This document shows, in pieces, positions 1-8,107 of a stretch of 35,021 bases of DNA. The number at the start of each line of letters is the position of its first letter. Position 1 is the first letter of the stretch. Origin of the DNA: an uncultured Paracoccaceae bacterium (GTDB lineage: Bacteria; Pseudomonadota; Alphaproteobacteria; Rhodobacterales; Rhodobacteraceae); contig CALMSR010000015.1 of the NCBI GenBank assembly GCA_937872465.1, positions 1-35,021 of the forward strand, written 5' to 3'. The notes under the pieces are model-generated. The model was given only the letters and a program-made list of their open reading frames with translations. It was not told the origin of the DNA and did not search any database. A program made the position numbers and the translations under genes.

Positions 1-54
1 AGACACAGCTTCCCAAGCTGAGGGTCGCGGGTTCGAATCCCGTCGCCCGCTCCA
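1..54 (+). tRNA. tRNA-Gly(CCC), 5'-truncated by window edge
   Basis: The 3' part of a tRNA gene is visible: anticodon arm with a CAGC/GCTG stem around a 7-nt loop TTCCCAA (anticodon CCC, glycine), a T arm with GCGGG/CCCGT around TTCGAAT, the 3' acceptor strand CGCCCGC, discriminator T, and an encoded CCA at 52-54. The expected 5' acceptor strand GCGGGCG and the D arm lie before the window start. The outermost anticodon-stem pair is an A-A mismatch as read. Confidence 0.9.
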
Positions 55-110
55 GAACCGGCGATCGGACAGCCTGCGATCGCGGCAAATCCCCGCCCTA
101 AGTCCCTGGA

Positions 111-917
111 ATGCTCTCCTATCAACATGGCTATCATGCCGGCGGCCCGGCGGATCTGCACAAGCATGCGGCGCTTGCCGAACTGCTCGCGCTGCTGACC
201 GCCAAGCCGCGCGGGATCAGCTACGTCGAGACCCATGCCGGCCGGGGCCTCTACGATCTCGCCGCGCCCGAGGCCCTGAAGACCGGCGAGGCCGCGGCGG
301 GCGTCGGCCGCCTCGCCCCCGCCCCCGCCACGCCCTTCGGCCGCGCCGTCCTCCGCAGCCGCGACCTGCACGGCCCCGTCGCCTATCCGGGCTCTCCCCT
401 CGTCGCCGGGAACCTCCTGCGCGACCAGGACCGCATGGTGCTCTTCGAGCTGCACCCGGCGGAACATGGCGCACTGACGGGAAATTTCGCGGGATCCGGC
501 GCGGCGATCCATCGCCGCGACGGCTTCGAGGGCGCGCTCGCCCTCGCCCCCTTCCGGCCGCGCAAGGGCCTCGTCCTGATCGACCCCTCCTACGAGCTCA
601 AATCCGATTACGCGGCTGCGGCGAGATTCGTCACCGCCCTGATCCGCAAATGGCCCGAGGCGACGGTCCTGCTCTGGTACCCGATCCTGCCCGCCATGCG
701 GCACGAGACCCTGAAGTCCCACCTCGCCCCCCTGCCCGTGCTGGTCGACGAGGCGACCTTCCGCGCCCCGCCCACGCGCGGCATGACCGGCTCCGGCCTG
801 ATCCTCGTCAACGCCCCCCACCATTCGGAGACGCTCTTCGACCGCGTCCACGCCCAGACCGCCGCCGTGCTGCGCCCGGACCGCTCCGCCATGCGGCAGA
901 CGCGCCGCAGGACGTGA
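111..917 (+). CDS. rlmJ: 23S rRNA (adenine(2030)-N6)-methyltransferase RlmJ
   Basis: A 268-residue protein colinear with RlmJ (formerly YhiR/ComJ), the SAM-dependent enzyme that methylates A2030 of 23S rRNA. It opens with the family hallmark MLSYQHGYHAGGPADLHKH (family form: MLSYxHxxHAGNxADVxKH). It then carries the SAM loop THAGRG at 41-46, YPGSP at 92-96, FELHP at 112-116, the catalytic N6-adenine motif at 158-161, and the C-terminal RGMTGSGLILVN strand. The usual catalytic tetrapeptide DPPY reads DPSY here; the catalytic Asp158 is retained. Length is close to the usual 270-280. The ATG is the only start that preserves the conserved N-terminus. It stands 56 bp after the tRNA and is probably transcribed on its own. 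Confidence 0.93.
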   Translation: MLSYQHGYHAGGPADLHKHAALAELLALLTAKPRGISYVETHAGRGLYDLAAPEALKTGEAAAGVGRLAPAPATPFGRAVLRSRDLHGPVAYPGSPLVAGNLLRDQDRMVLFELHPAEHGALTGNFAGSGAAIHRRDGFEGALALAPFRPRKGLVLIDPSYELKSDYAAAARFVTALIRKWPEATVLLWYPILPAMRHETLKSHLAPLPVLVDEATFRAPPTRGMTGSGLILVNAPHHSETLFDRVHAQTAAVLRPDRSAMRQTRRRT

Positions 918-1092
918 AGCCCGGCTGCCGAAGGACATTTAGCCATGTTCATCGGCCAGGCGCTCGCCGCCGGCGCCATCCCGGAACGAGCCCGCGAGGA
1001 AACCGCGATCTCGACAGGGCGGCCCTTACCGGGCAGGAAGAAGGGACGCGCGAGTCATCCAGGCATCAAGGGGCCGATCCCCGAGGACATCC

Positions 1093-2121
1093 ATGAAACC
1101 GCTCCCACGCGACCGCCTTTCCCACGAGGGCCCGCAGGTCGCCCGGCTCTGCCTCGGCGCCATGATGTTCGGCGACCAGGCCGACGCCACCGAGGCATTC
1201 CGCATCCTCGACACATACCGGGCGGCGGGCGGCGACTTCATCGACACCGCCGACGTCTATGCCCAGGGCGGCTCCGAGACCATCCTCGGGACATGGCTCG
1301 AGCGCCACCGCGCGGAGGTGGTTATCGCCACCAAGGTCGGCAATCCGATGCGGGACCAGCCGGGCTCGGGCGGCATCTCGCGCCAATGGATCCTCGCCGC
1401 GCTCGAGGGATCCCTCAACCGCCTGCGCACCGAGTTCATCGACCTCTACTATCTCCATGCCGACGACAACGCGACGCCGCTCGAGGAGACGATCGGCACT
1501 TTGGGCGAGCTGATCGCCTCGGGGCGGATCCGCGGCTGGGGATTCTCGAACTTCCGCGCCTGGAAGATCGCCGAGATGATCCGCCTCGCCGACGGCCTCG
1601 GCGTCGCCCGGCCCATCGCCGCCCAGCCCTATTACCACCTGCTCAACCGGGTGGCGGAGGCGGAATACCTGCCCGCCTGCCGGCATTTCGGCATCGGCGC
1701 CGTCACCTATTCGCCGCTCGCCCGAGGCGTGCTCACCGGCAAGTACCGCGGCGAGACCGTCCCGGAGGGCTCGCGCGCCGCGCGCGGCGACGCCCGGCTG
1801 CTCGAGACCGAATTCCGCCCGGAGACCATCGCCGCCGCGAACGCCTTTGCGGAACAGGCCGAAGCGAGCGGCCGCGAGCCGATCGCCCTCGCAATCCGCT
1901 GGGTGCTGGCCAATTCCGCCGTCGCCAGCGTGCTGATCGGCCCGAAATCCGTGGCGCAGATGACCAGCTACCTGCGGGCGTTCGAGATCGACTACGGCGC
2001 CGACGACGAGGCCGCGCTCGACCGCTTCTGCGCCCCGGGGCATACGCCGGCCCCCGCCTATTCGGATCCGCGCTACCCCTACCGCGGCCGCATCGCCCGC
2101 CTCGACGCGGGGCCGGACTGA
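1093..2121 (+). CDS. Aldo/keto reductase
   Basis: A 342-residue TIM-barrel NAD(P)H-dependent aldo/keto reductase. The complete catalytic tetrad is visible: Asp51 in FIDTAD, Tyr56 in VYAQGGSE, Lys81 in IATKVG and His122 in LYYLHADD. The cofactor-binding C-terminal part includes GWGFSNF, PYYHLLNR, SPLARGVLTGKY and a VLIGPKS strand. Length and architecture fit the NADP-dependent YakC/AKR11-like group that reduces aldehydes and ketones; the physiological substrate cannot be told from sequence. The start is supported by GAGG about 7 nt upstream of the ATG. It precedes an MBL-fold hydrolase by 93 bp on the same strand and may share its transcript. Confidence 0.9.
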   Translation: MKPLPRDRLSHEGPQVARLCLGAMMFGDQADATEAFRILDTYRAAGGDFIDTADVYAQGGSETILGTWLERHRAEVVIATKVGNPMRDQPGSGGISRQWILAALEGSLNRLRTEFIDLYYLHADDNATPLEETIGTLGELIASGRIRGWGFSNFRAWKIAEMIRLADGLGVARPIAAQPYYHLLNRVAEAEYLPACRHFGIGAVTYSPLARGVLTGKYRGETVPEGSRAARGDARLLETEFRPETIAAANAFAEQAEASGREPIALAIRWVLANSAVASVLIGPKSVAQMTSYLRAFEIDYGADDEAALDRFCAPGHTPAPAYSDPRYPYRGRIARLDAGPD

Positions 2122-2214
2122 TTTCCGGCACCCCGGTGGTCCAGGCGCTGAAACCGGCCGATCGGAACCCGCCCCGGCGGGAGGCACCGCCCCCTTGCCA
2201 GAGGCAGTCGTGAC

Positions 2215-2961
2215 ATGACGCCGCCGCGCGCCCGCCCCGAGGATTGGTACCGCATCCGGCGGGTCGGCGACGGCGTGAACATGATCGACGAACCCTGGAT
2301 CGAGGAATTCTACCGCTGCAACATCTGGCATGTGCGCGGCCGCGACCGCGACATGCTGGTCGACAGCGGCATGGGCGTGGTCTCGCTGCGCGAATGGGTG
2401 CCGCTGGTCAGCGAGCGCGGCCTCGAGGCGGTGGCGAGCCACACGCATTTCGACCATATCGGCAGCCACCACGAATTCCCCTCGCGCCTCGTCCATGCCG
2501 CCGAGGCCGGGCTGCTCGCCCATCCGACCCGCGCCGATACCCTCGCCGATCCCTATGCGACCGATGCGATCTTCACCCGGCTGCCGCCCGCCCCCTATCG
2601 CTCGACCCGCTATGCGGTGAAGGCCGCGCCCGCGACGCGCCTGCTCGCGGACGGCGATATCATCGATCTCGGCGACCGGCATTTCGAGGTGATCCACACT
2701 CCCGGCCATTCCCCGGGCGGCATCGCGCTCTGGGAAGCCGCGAGCGGCATCCTCTTCTCCGGCGACATCCTCTACGACGGCCCGCTGGTCGAGGACACCT
2801 ATCACGCCGATGCCGCCGACTACCTGCGCAGCATGGAGCGCCTGCTGCGCCTGCCGGTGCGCGTCGTGCACGGCGGCCATTTCCCGAGCTTCGACGGCTC
2901 GCGCCACCGCGCGCTGATCACCGCCTGGCTCGAGGGCAAGGCCCGCGCCGGGGCGCCGTGA
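2215..2961 (+). CDS. MBL-fold metallo-hydrolase
   Basis: A 248-residue metallo-beta-lactamase-fold hydrolase. The metal-binding HxHxDH motif is intact as HTHFDH at 76-81. It is followed by the second histidine in HTPGHSPGG, the bridging aspartate in LFSGDILYDG, and the last histidine in VVHGGHFPSF near the C-terminus. The set fits a glyoxalase II-like or lactonase-like dinuclear zinc enzyme, but the substrate is not recognisable. The gene ends 6 bp before the convergent methyltransferase stop. The ATG follows GAGG at a slightly long spacing. Confidence 0.85.
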   Translation: MTPPRARPEDWYRIRRVGDGVNMIDEPWIEEFYRCNIWHVRGRDRDMLVDSGMGVVSLREWVPLVSERGLEAVASHTHFDHIGSHHEFPSRLVHAAEAGLLAHPTRADTLADPYATDAIFTRLPPAPYRSTRYAVKAAPATRLLADGDIIDLGDRHFEVIHTPGHSPGGIALWEAASGILFSGDILYDGPLVEDTYHADAADYLRSMERLLRLPVRVVHGGHFPSFDGSRHRALITAWLEGKARAGAP

Positions 2962-2967
2962 CCCCCG

Positions 2968-3789
2968 TCAATTTCCCGGCGACGCGACCCGCCCCCAGGT
3001 CTGGACGACAGTATAGGAGGTGAAGACCGTCTCCACCTCGGCGAGATGCCGGCGGCATTCGGCGAGCTGGCGGTCGAACATCGCCTCAGGGATCAGCCCG
3101 CGGGCGATCACCGCGCCGCGCAGGGATTCGATCGTCGCCGGCAGATAATCCTGCCAGGGATCGCCGGAGCGCACCCCGACCAGCACCGGCCGGTATTCGA
3201 CCTCACGCAGCCCGCCCGAGCGCAGCAGCCGGAAGATCCGCTGGGCCGTGGGATCCTCGCCCGTCTGGGGAAAACAGCTGGCCAAGGCGTCACGTAGGGC
3301 CTTCCAGGCCGGATGCGGCGGATAGCAGTTGAGTGTCAGGAAATCGGCCTCCTGAAAGGCGACGACCCCGCCCGGCCGCGCCAGCCGCAGCGCCTCGGCC
3401 ACCAGGCGCTCCGGCTGGCCGGCGGTCGAGGCCAGGAAGCGCACATGCACCAGGTCGAAGTCCGCATCGGGCAGGCCGGTGGCATAGGCGTCCCCGGCGA
3501 GGAAGTTGGTATTGGCCGCCGCCTCGGCGCGGGCGATCTCGACGAAGGCCTCGTCGAAATCCAGCCCGGTCACGCGCCCCTCCGGCCCGACCCGTCGGCT
3601 CAGCTCCCGGGTGATCCCGCGCGGACCGCAGCCCAGATCGAGGCAGGCCCAGCCCTTCCCGACGCCGATGCAGTCCAGCATCTCCCCGGTCTCGGCGGCG
3701 AGAACCTCACCCTGCAGGTGCAGCCGCTCGACCTCGCCGAGGCGCCGCTCGATCGTGTAATCCCCGGTGCGTCTTGGCGTCCCGCCCAT
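2968..3789 (-). CDS. Class I SAM-dependent methyltransferase
   Basis: A 273-residue protein with a Methyltransf_11/25-type Rossmann domain. Motif I is LDLGCGPRG at 50-58, the acidic loop ending beta2 is GLDFDEAFVE, motif II is DFDLVHVRFL, and the post-motif strand is ARPGGVVAFQEADF. A helical C-terminal part follows (FDRQLAECRRHLAEVETVF). Family members methylate small molecules or quinone-type substrates; this substrate is unknown. The ATG at 3789 begins MGGTPRR; the same frame stays open further upstream but there it is only the shadow of the Fe-S gene, so I start it here. It lies downstream of the CDGSH gene, separated by 182 bp that hold a family A repeat. Confidence 0.85.
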   Translation of the reverse strand: MGGTPRRTGDYTIERRLGEVERLHLQGEVLAAETGEMLDCIGVGKGWACLDLGCGPRGITRELSRRVGPEGRVTGLDFDEAFVEIARAEAAANTNFLAGDAYATGLPDADFDLVHVRFLASTAGQPERLVAEALRLARPGGVVAFQEADFLTLNCYPPHPAWKALRDALASCFPQTGEDPTAQRIFRLLRSGGLREVEYRPVLVGVRSGDPWQDYLPATIESLRGAVIARGLIPEAMFDRQLAECRRHLAEVETVFTSYTVVQTWGRVASPGN

Positions 3790-3920
3790 CTTGACCGGCC
3801 CGAAAGAACACGCAGATCCTACACCGAGTCCGGCGCTTTTTCCATTGCCACCGGCACCTGCCCCGGGGCGATCGCATTGGCCGACACGACCGCGTCCACC
3901 GAAGTTTGGGGCGCGCCCGA

Positions 3921-3969
3921 CGTCACCATCCCGCCCGGCGGGCACCGCCGGGCAGCCCCCGCCCCGCCC
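3921..3969 (+). repeat. Family A intergenic repeat, copy A1 (half element)
   Basis: Starts CGTCACCATCCCGCCC and runs through GGCGGGCACCGCCGGGCAG to CCCGCCCCGCCC. It is nearly identical to 29041-29090, and to the complement of 7195-7246 outside a variable centre. The GCCCGGCGGGC core is palindromic. It lies between two minus-strand genes. Only the first half of the element is present here; the GCGCTTCGC/CCGGGTCGG half seen in copy A2 is absent. Confidence 0.7.
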
Positions 3970-3971
3970 TC

Positions 3972-4610
3972 TCACTCCGAGCGGAAGCCCACCCGCTTGT
4001 GCGAGCCGTCGCAATAGGGCTTGTTCGCCGAATGCCCGCAGCGGCAGAAGAAGGCCTTCTCGATGCGGTTGACCGCCCGGCCGGTCCCCGAGGCCACCTC
4101 CAGGCGGCCGGTGATCTTCAGCGGCCCGTTGGGCTGCGGCTCCACCAGCACCGGCCCGGTCAGGTCCGGAATGCCCAGCGCCATCTCCCGCGCCGCCGGC
4201 TCCCCCGTGGCGACGAAGCCCACCGCCACATGGGAATTGTCGCAGAAGGGCTTCGATTTCGACATCCCGCAGCGGCAGAGCGTGGCGCGATACATCCTGC
4301 CCTGCCCCGCGATCTCGAGATCGGCATGGATCGCCAGCGGCCCGTTCTCGCGCACCTGCATCTGGTTCGCCGCCGGCGGCCCCTCGGGCGTACCGCCGTC
4401 CCTGCGCTCCACCGTGATCGCACCGGACGGGCAGGCCAGCGCGACGCGCATCACCGCCTCGGCCTCCACGCTGTCGGGATCGATCCAGGAGCCCTTCACA
4501 TTGGCCCGGAACGCGGTCGGCGCCCCCATCACGCAGCGCCGCGAATGAATGCACCGGCTCCCGTCGAACCGGACCGTCACCGCCTTGCCTTCCACCACGT
4601 CGATCGCCAT
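3972..4610 (-). CDS. CDGSH iron-sulfur protein with N-terminal Fer4_19-type domain
   Basis: A 212-residue three-module Fe-S protein. Residues 1-70 form a divergent mono-cluster ferredoxin domain with Cys20, Cys26 and Cys60 (CIHSRRC ... ACPSGAI). Two CDGSH domains follow, each with the 3Cys-1His set that binds a 2Fe-2S cluster: Cys112, Cys114, Cys123, His127 (CRCGMSKSKPFCDNSH) and Cys189, Cys191, Cys200, His204 (CRCGHSANKPYCDGSH). The first has Asn for Gly in the DGSH signature. This tandem fusion is a known bacterial family of unknown function, presumed redox or cluster-transfer related. A strong GGAGG 6 nt before the ATG fixes the start. No signal peptide is seen, so it is probably cytosolic. 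Confidence 0.9.
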   Translation of the reverse strand: MAIDVVEGKAVTVRFDGSRCIHSRRCVMGAPTAFRANVKGSWIDPDSVEAEAVMRVALACPSGAITVERRDGGTPEGPPAANQMQVRENGPLAIHADLEIAGQGRMYRATLCRCGMSKSKPFCDNSHVAVGFVATGEPAAREMALGIPDLTGPVLVEPQPNGPLKITGRLEVASGTGRAVNRIEKAFFCRCGHSANKPYCDGSHKRVGFRSE

Positions 4611-4659
4611 TCCGCACCTCCAGCCAGCTTCCTAGAGAATAGAACGCCCGCGCGCGCGA

Positions 4660-6297
4660 TCAGCCCTTGAAGACGACCCGCCCGGCATCGGCCCCGCCGG
4701 TCGGCGCCAGGAAGGCGAAGCCGTTCGGCCCCAGCCGCAGCACGCCGCCCTCGATCCGCGCGTCCTGGACCGGCGCACCCACGATCGGCTCCAGCTCGCG
4801 CAGCTTCACCGCGACCCCCGAGGCCGAGAGGTTGAAGACGCAGGCGATCATCCCGTCCGGCCCGGTGCGCCGGAACGCCAGCACCGGCTCGGCGGTCTTG
4901 AAGAAGCGCACGCTCCCCATGCCGAGCGCCGGCTGGCTGCGTCGCCAGGCCAGCATCGCGCGGTAGAAGGCGAGCACCGACCCCGCGTCGCGCTCCTCGC
5001 CCGCGACGTTGCGCGCCGCCTGCGGCGCCTTGATCGGCAGCCAGGGCGTTCCCCGCGTGAAGCCCGCGTTCCTGGCCTTGGTCCAGGGCATGGGCGTCCG
5101 GCAGCCGTCCCGCCCCTTGTATTCCGGCCAGAAGCGGATCCCCGGCGGATCGGTCAGCTCGTCGAAGTCGAGCTCTGATTCCGGCAGCCCCAGCTCCTCG
5201 CCCTGATAGAGGCAGGCCGATCCCGGAAAGCTCAGGAGCATCGCCACCGCCTGCCGCGCCAGCGCATCCTCCGCCGCCGCGTGCTTCGCCCAGCGCGTCA
5301 CGTGCCGCTCCACGTCGTGGTTGGAGAAGCTCCAGCAGGGCCAGCCGTCCGGCGCCGCCTTGAAGTACTTCGCGATGCGCGAGCGGAAATGCCGCGCGCT
5401 GAACTCCGGGCCAAGCATGTCGAAGGAATAGGCCATGTGCAGCCGCCCGGCGCCGCGGGTGTATTCCGCCATGATCTCGATCGCCCGCTGCGGCGTCTCG
5501 CCCACCTCGCCGATCAGCACCCTTTCGTCGTATCGGTCCATCAGCGCCCGCATCCGCCCGAGGAAGGCGAGGTTGTCGGGGCGGTTCTTCTGATAGCGGT
5601 GGTCCTGCATCTCGTAGGGATTGACCGAAGGATGCGGATCGTCGCGCGACGCCGGCGGGTTCGGGCGCAGCTTGCGGTCGTGGAAATAGTAGTTGACCGT
5701 GTCGAGCCGGAACCCGTCCACGCCGCGCTCCAGCCAGAAGCGCATGATCTCCAGCATCGCCTCCTGGACCTCGGGATTGTGGAAATTGAGGTCGGGCTGC
5801 GCGGTCAGGAAGTTGTGCAGGTAATACTGCCGGCGCCGGCTGTCCCATTCCCAGGCCGGCCCGCCGAAGACCGAGACCCAGTTGTTGGGCGGCATCCCGT
5901 CGGGACCGGGATCGGCCCAGACATACCAGTCAGCGCGCGGATTGTCCCGGTTCGCCCGGCTCTCCACGAACCAGGGATGCTGGTCCGAGCTGTGGCTCAG
6001 GACCATGTCGATGATCACCTTGAGCCCCAGCTCATGGGCACGGGCGAGCAGCGCGTCGAAATCGGCGAGCCCGCCGAAGAGCGGATCGATGTCGCAATAG
6101 TCCGAGACGTCGTAGCCCATGTCGGCCATGGGCGAGCGGAAGATCGGCGAGAGCCAGACCGCATCGGCCCCGAGCTTCGCCACGTGGTCGAGCCGCGCGA
6201 TGATGCCCGGCAGATCGCCGATCCCGTCGCCGTCCGTGTCCTGGAACGACCGCGGGTAGATCTGGTAGATCACGCAACCCCGCCACCAATCATCCAT
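4660..6297 (-). CDS. GH13 alpha-glucosidase (AglA-like)
   Basis: A 545-residue glycoside hydrolase family 13 enzyme of the alpha-glucosidase/oligo-1,6-glucosidase type. Conserved regions are in order: the calcium-type loop DTDGDGIGD at 20-28, DMVLSHSSDQHPWF from 97, the nucleophile Asp199 in GFRLDTVNYY, the acid/base Glu264 in LIGEVGE, and the transition-state stabiliser Asp328 in FSNHDVERH, followed by a C-terminal beta domain. It hydrolyses terminal alpha-glucosidic bonds in maltose, sucrose or trehalose-like sugars. In Rhizobium/Roseobacter relatives it sits with ABC sugar transporters, but none is present here. The start MDDWWRG is set by GGAGG 6 nt upstream; open frame beyond it is not conserved. 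No signal peptide, so cytoplasmic. Confidence 0.92.
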   Translation of the reverse strand: MDDWWRGCVIYQIYPRSFQDTDGDGIGDLPGIIARLDHVAKLGADAVWLSPIFRSPMADMGYDVSDYCDIDPLFGGLADFDALLARAHELGLKVIIDMVLSHSSDQHPWFVESRANRDNPRADWYVWADPGPDGMPPNNWVSVFGGPAWEWDSRRRQYYLHNFLTAQPDLNFHNPEVQEAMLEIMRFWLERGVDGFRLDTVNYYFHDRKLRPNPPASRDDPHPSVNPYEMQDHRYQKNRPDNLAFLGRMRALMDRYDERVLIGEVGETPQRAIEIMAEYTRGAGRLHMAYSFDMLGPEFSARHFRSRIAKYFKAAPDGWPCWSFSNHDVERHVTRWAKHAAAEDALARQAVAMLLSFPGSACLYQGEELGLPESELDFDELTDPPGIRFWPEYKGRDGCRTPMPWTKARNAGFTRGTPWLPIKAPQAARNVAGEERDAGSVLAFYRAMLAWRRSQPALGMGSVRFFKTAEPVLAFRRTGPDGMIACVFNLSASGVAVKLRELEPIVGAPVQDARIEGGVLRLGPNGFAFLAPTGGADAGRVVFKG

Positions 6298-6467
6298 GGC
6301 TCGCCTCCATGTCCCAGCCCCGGCCACCGCTCTAAGCGATTTGAGCACTCGGATAGCGCATCGGCCCGCCGCATGGAAGCGCCCTCCGGGCCAGAGTTTG
6401 CGCGAGAAGGCCCTTCCCCGGCAGGCAATTCCCAGATACTGTAGGTTGAGGGGCAGGAGCACACCAT

Positions 6468-7091
6468 ATGGGCCATGTCATCACTTTTGCCCAGCAGAAG
6501 GGCGGCGCCGGAAAGACCACTACACTGGCGAACCTCGCCGCCGCCTGGGCCGCCGCCGGAAGACGGGTGGCGCTGATCGACCTCGATCCGCAGAAATCGC
6601 TGACCCGCTGGGCCGGCCTGCGCGAGGATCCGGCGATGGATCTGATCGACTCGCGCGACTACCGCGCCGGGCCCGACATCCGCGCCGCGTCGCGCAGCCA
6701 TGACCGCGTGCTGGTCGATTGCCCCGGCGCCGCCTCCACGCTGCTCGACAGCACCATCCGCGAGAGCGGCCTCGTCATCGTGCCCTGCCAGCCCTCGGTG
6801 ATGGACGCCTGGGCGAGCGCGCGGGTGATCGAGGCCGCGGCGCGGCTCGGAACCCCGGTCCGCATCCTGCTCAACCGCGTGCCCCCGCGCCTCGGCGGGC
6901 TCGAGGAGGTGCTCGACGCCCTCGGTCCCGCCCGGGACCGCATCCTCGCGCCGAGCCTCGGCAACCGCGTCGCCTTCAGCCAGGCCATGATCACCGGCCG
7001 AACCGCGCCCGAGATCGCCCGCCGCTCCACCGCCGCCACCGAGATCGCCGCCCTGCTGGCGGAAATCGACGGCATCCTCGCGGCGGCCTGA
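6468..7091 (+). CDS. ParA/MinD-family ATPase, orphan
   Basis: A 207-residue P-loop ATPase of the ParA/MinD/Soj class. The deviant Walker A is KGGAGKTT at 11-18 with signature Lys11. Walker A' is LIDLDPQKSLTRW, and Walker B is VLVDCPGAAS. The chain is short, as in the small ParA proteins of alphaproteobacteria, with no N-terminal DNA-binding extension. No ParB or parS-like partner is adjacent, so it may position a protein or be a partition relic rather than segregate this chromosome. The ATG follows GGAG. It is divergent from the alpha-glucosidase across 170 bp. Confidence 0.87.
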   Translation: MGHVITFAQQKGGAGKTTTLANLAAAWAAAGRRVALIDLDPQKSLTRWAGLREDPAMDLIDSRDYRAGPDIRAASRSHDRVLVDCPGAASTLLDSTIRESGLVIVPCQPSVMDAWASARVIEAAARLGTPVRILLNRVPPRLGGLEEVLDALGPARDRILAPSLGNRVAFSQAMITGRTAPEIARRSTAATEIAALLAEIDGILAAA

Positions 7092-7140
7092 CCCGGCCCC
7101 CGGGGCGAGCACATTCGGAACTCGCCGTTCCCGGCACGAC

Positions 7141-7246
7141 GGTCCCGCCACAAGACGAGGGCAGCGCCCGACCCGGGCGGAAGCGAAGCGCTCGCCTGGG
7201 GCGGGGCGGGCGCTGCCCGTGCTGGCGCAAGGGCGGGATGGTGACG
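7141..7246 (-). repeat. Family A intergenic repeat, copy A2 (most complete)
   Basis: Fills about a third of the 306-bp gap between the parA-like gene and scoA. On the minus strand it reads CGTCACCATCCCGCCC, a variable centre, GGGCAGCGCCCGCCCCGCCCC, AGGCGAGCGCTTCGC, then CCGCCCGGGTCGGGCGCTGCCCTCGTC in continuation. Each block recurs in the other copies (3921, 21142, 29041, 30517). The GGGCAGCGCCCG and GGGCGCTGCCC segments can pair, giving a long hairpin. Apart from this repeat and the promoter below, I see nothing coding in the gap. Confidence 0.75.
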
Positions 7247-7322
7247 CTAGGCGCGCCCGAGACTCCGCCGAACCCGATCGCGCGGACCAATACGACCTCC
7301 CCGACCCGGCACCTCGGAGCCC

Positions 7323-7351
7323 TTGACAGCCGGGCGCGCATCCCGGATGCA
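7323..7351 (+). promoter_or_regulatory. Putative sigma70-type promoter of scoAB
   Basis: TTGACA at 7323-7328 is a perfect -35 box. A 17-nt spacer leads to GATGCA at 7346-7351, a poor -10 in a GC-rich genome. The predicted start near 7358 gives a 40-nt leader to scoA. Only the -35 is persuasive. Confidence 0.35.
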
Positions 7352-7397
7352 GGGGTGTGCTTCGCATCTGCACAAATGGCTCACGAGGGGGAACAGG

Positions 7398-8093
7398 ATG
7401 CAGAAGGTCTACGGATCCGCCACTGCAGCGCTCGACGGTCTGCTCTTCGACGGAATGACCATCGCCGCCGGCGGGTTCGGCCTCTGCGGCATTCCCGAGA
7501 ACCTGATCCTCGCCATCCGCGAGTCCGGCGTGAAGGATCTGACCGTCGCCTCGAACAATTGCGGCGTCGACGATTTCGGCCTCGGCATCCTGCTGCGGAG
7601 CCGGCAGATCCGGAAGATGATCTCCTCCTATGTCGGCGAGAACGCCGAATTCATGCGCCAGTACCTCTCGGGCGAGCTCGAGCTCGAATTCAACCCGCAG
7701 GGCACGCTGGCCGAGCGCATGCGCGCCGGCGGCTGCGGCATACCAGGCTTCTACACCCGGACCGGCGTCGGCACCGTCATCGCCGAGAACAAGGAACACA
7801 AGGATTTCGACGGCGAGACCTATATCCTCGAGCGGGCCATCGTCACCGATCTTGCCATCGTCAAGGGCTGGAAGGCCGACGACACCGGCAACCTCGTCTT
7901 CCGCAAGACCGCGCGCAACTTTAACCCGCCCGCAGCGATGTGCGGCCGGGTCTGCGTCGCCGAGGTCGAGGAGATCGTGCCGCGCGGATCGCTCGACCCC
8001 GACCACATCCACCTGCCCGGCATCTACGTGCATCGCCTGATCGAGGATCACCACGAGAAACGCATCGAGCAGCGCACCGTGCGCAGCGCCTGA
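7398..8093 (+). CDS. scoA: Succinyl-CoA:3-ketoacid CoA transferase, subunit A
   Basis: A 231-residue alpha subunit of the 3-oxoacid CoA transferase, which moves CoA from succinyl-CoA to acetoacetate for ketone-body or PHB-derived acetoacetate use. The CoA-transferase signature 1 is intact at 18-33 ([16 protein letters not shown]). The SCOT-A body motifs [42 protein letters not shown] and AEVEEIV follow. The ATG at 7398 is preceded by GAGGGGAACAGG and matches the family N-terminus (MQKVYGSA); the open frame before it is not conserved. It is followed 14 bp later by scoB, forming the standard scoAB operon. Confidence 0.95.
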   Translation: MQKVYGSATAALDGLLFDGMTIAAGGFGLCGIPENLILAIRESGVKDLTVASNNCGVDDFGLGILLRSRQIRKMISSYVGENAEFMRQYLSGELELEFNPQGTLAERMRAGGCGIPGFYTRTGVGTVIAENKEHKDFDGETYILERAIVTDLAIVKGWKADDTGNLVFRKTARNFNPPAAMCGRVCVAEVEEIVPRGSLDPDHIHLPGIYVHRLIEDHHEKRIEQRTVRSA

Positions 8094-8107
8094 CGGAGGA
8101 TCGTTCC

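Noticed and set aside
945..2213. A 422-codon frame overlapping the aldo/keto reductase
   Set aside because: Arg/Pro-rich off-frame translation of a conserved gene.
1066..2907. A 613-codon minus-strand frame across the aldo/keto reductase and MBL genes
   Set aside because: It runs antisense through two conserved genes and has no motifs of its own.
3790..4617. Upstream extension of the methyltransferase frame through the CDGSH gene
   Set aside because: The extension is an alternative frame of the Fe-S gene; methyltransferase similarity starts only at 3789.
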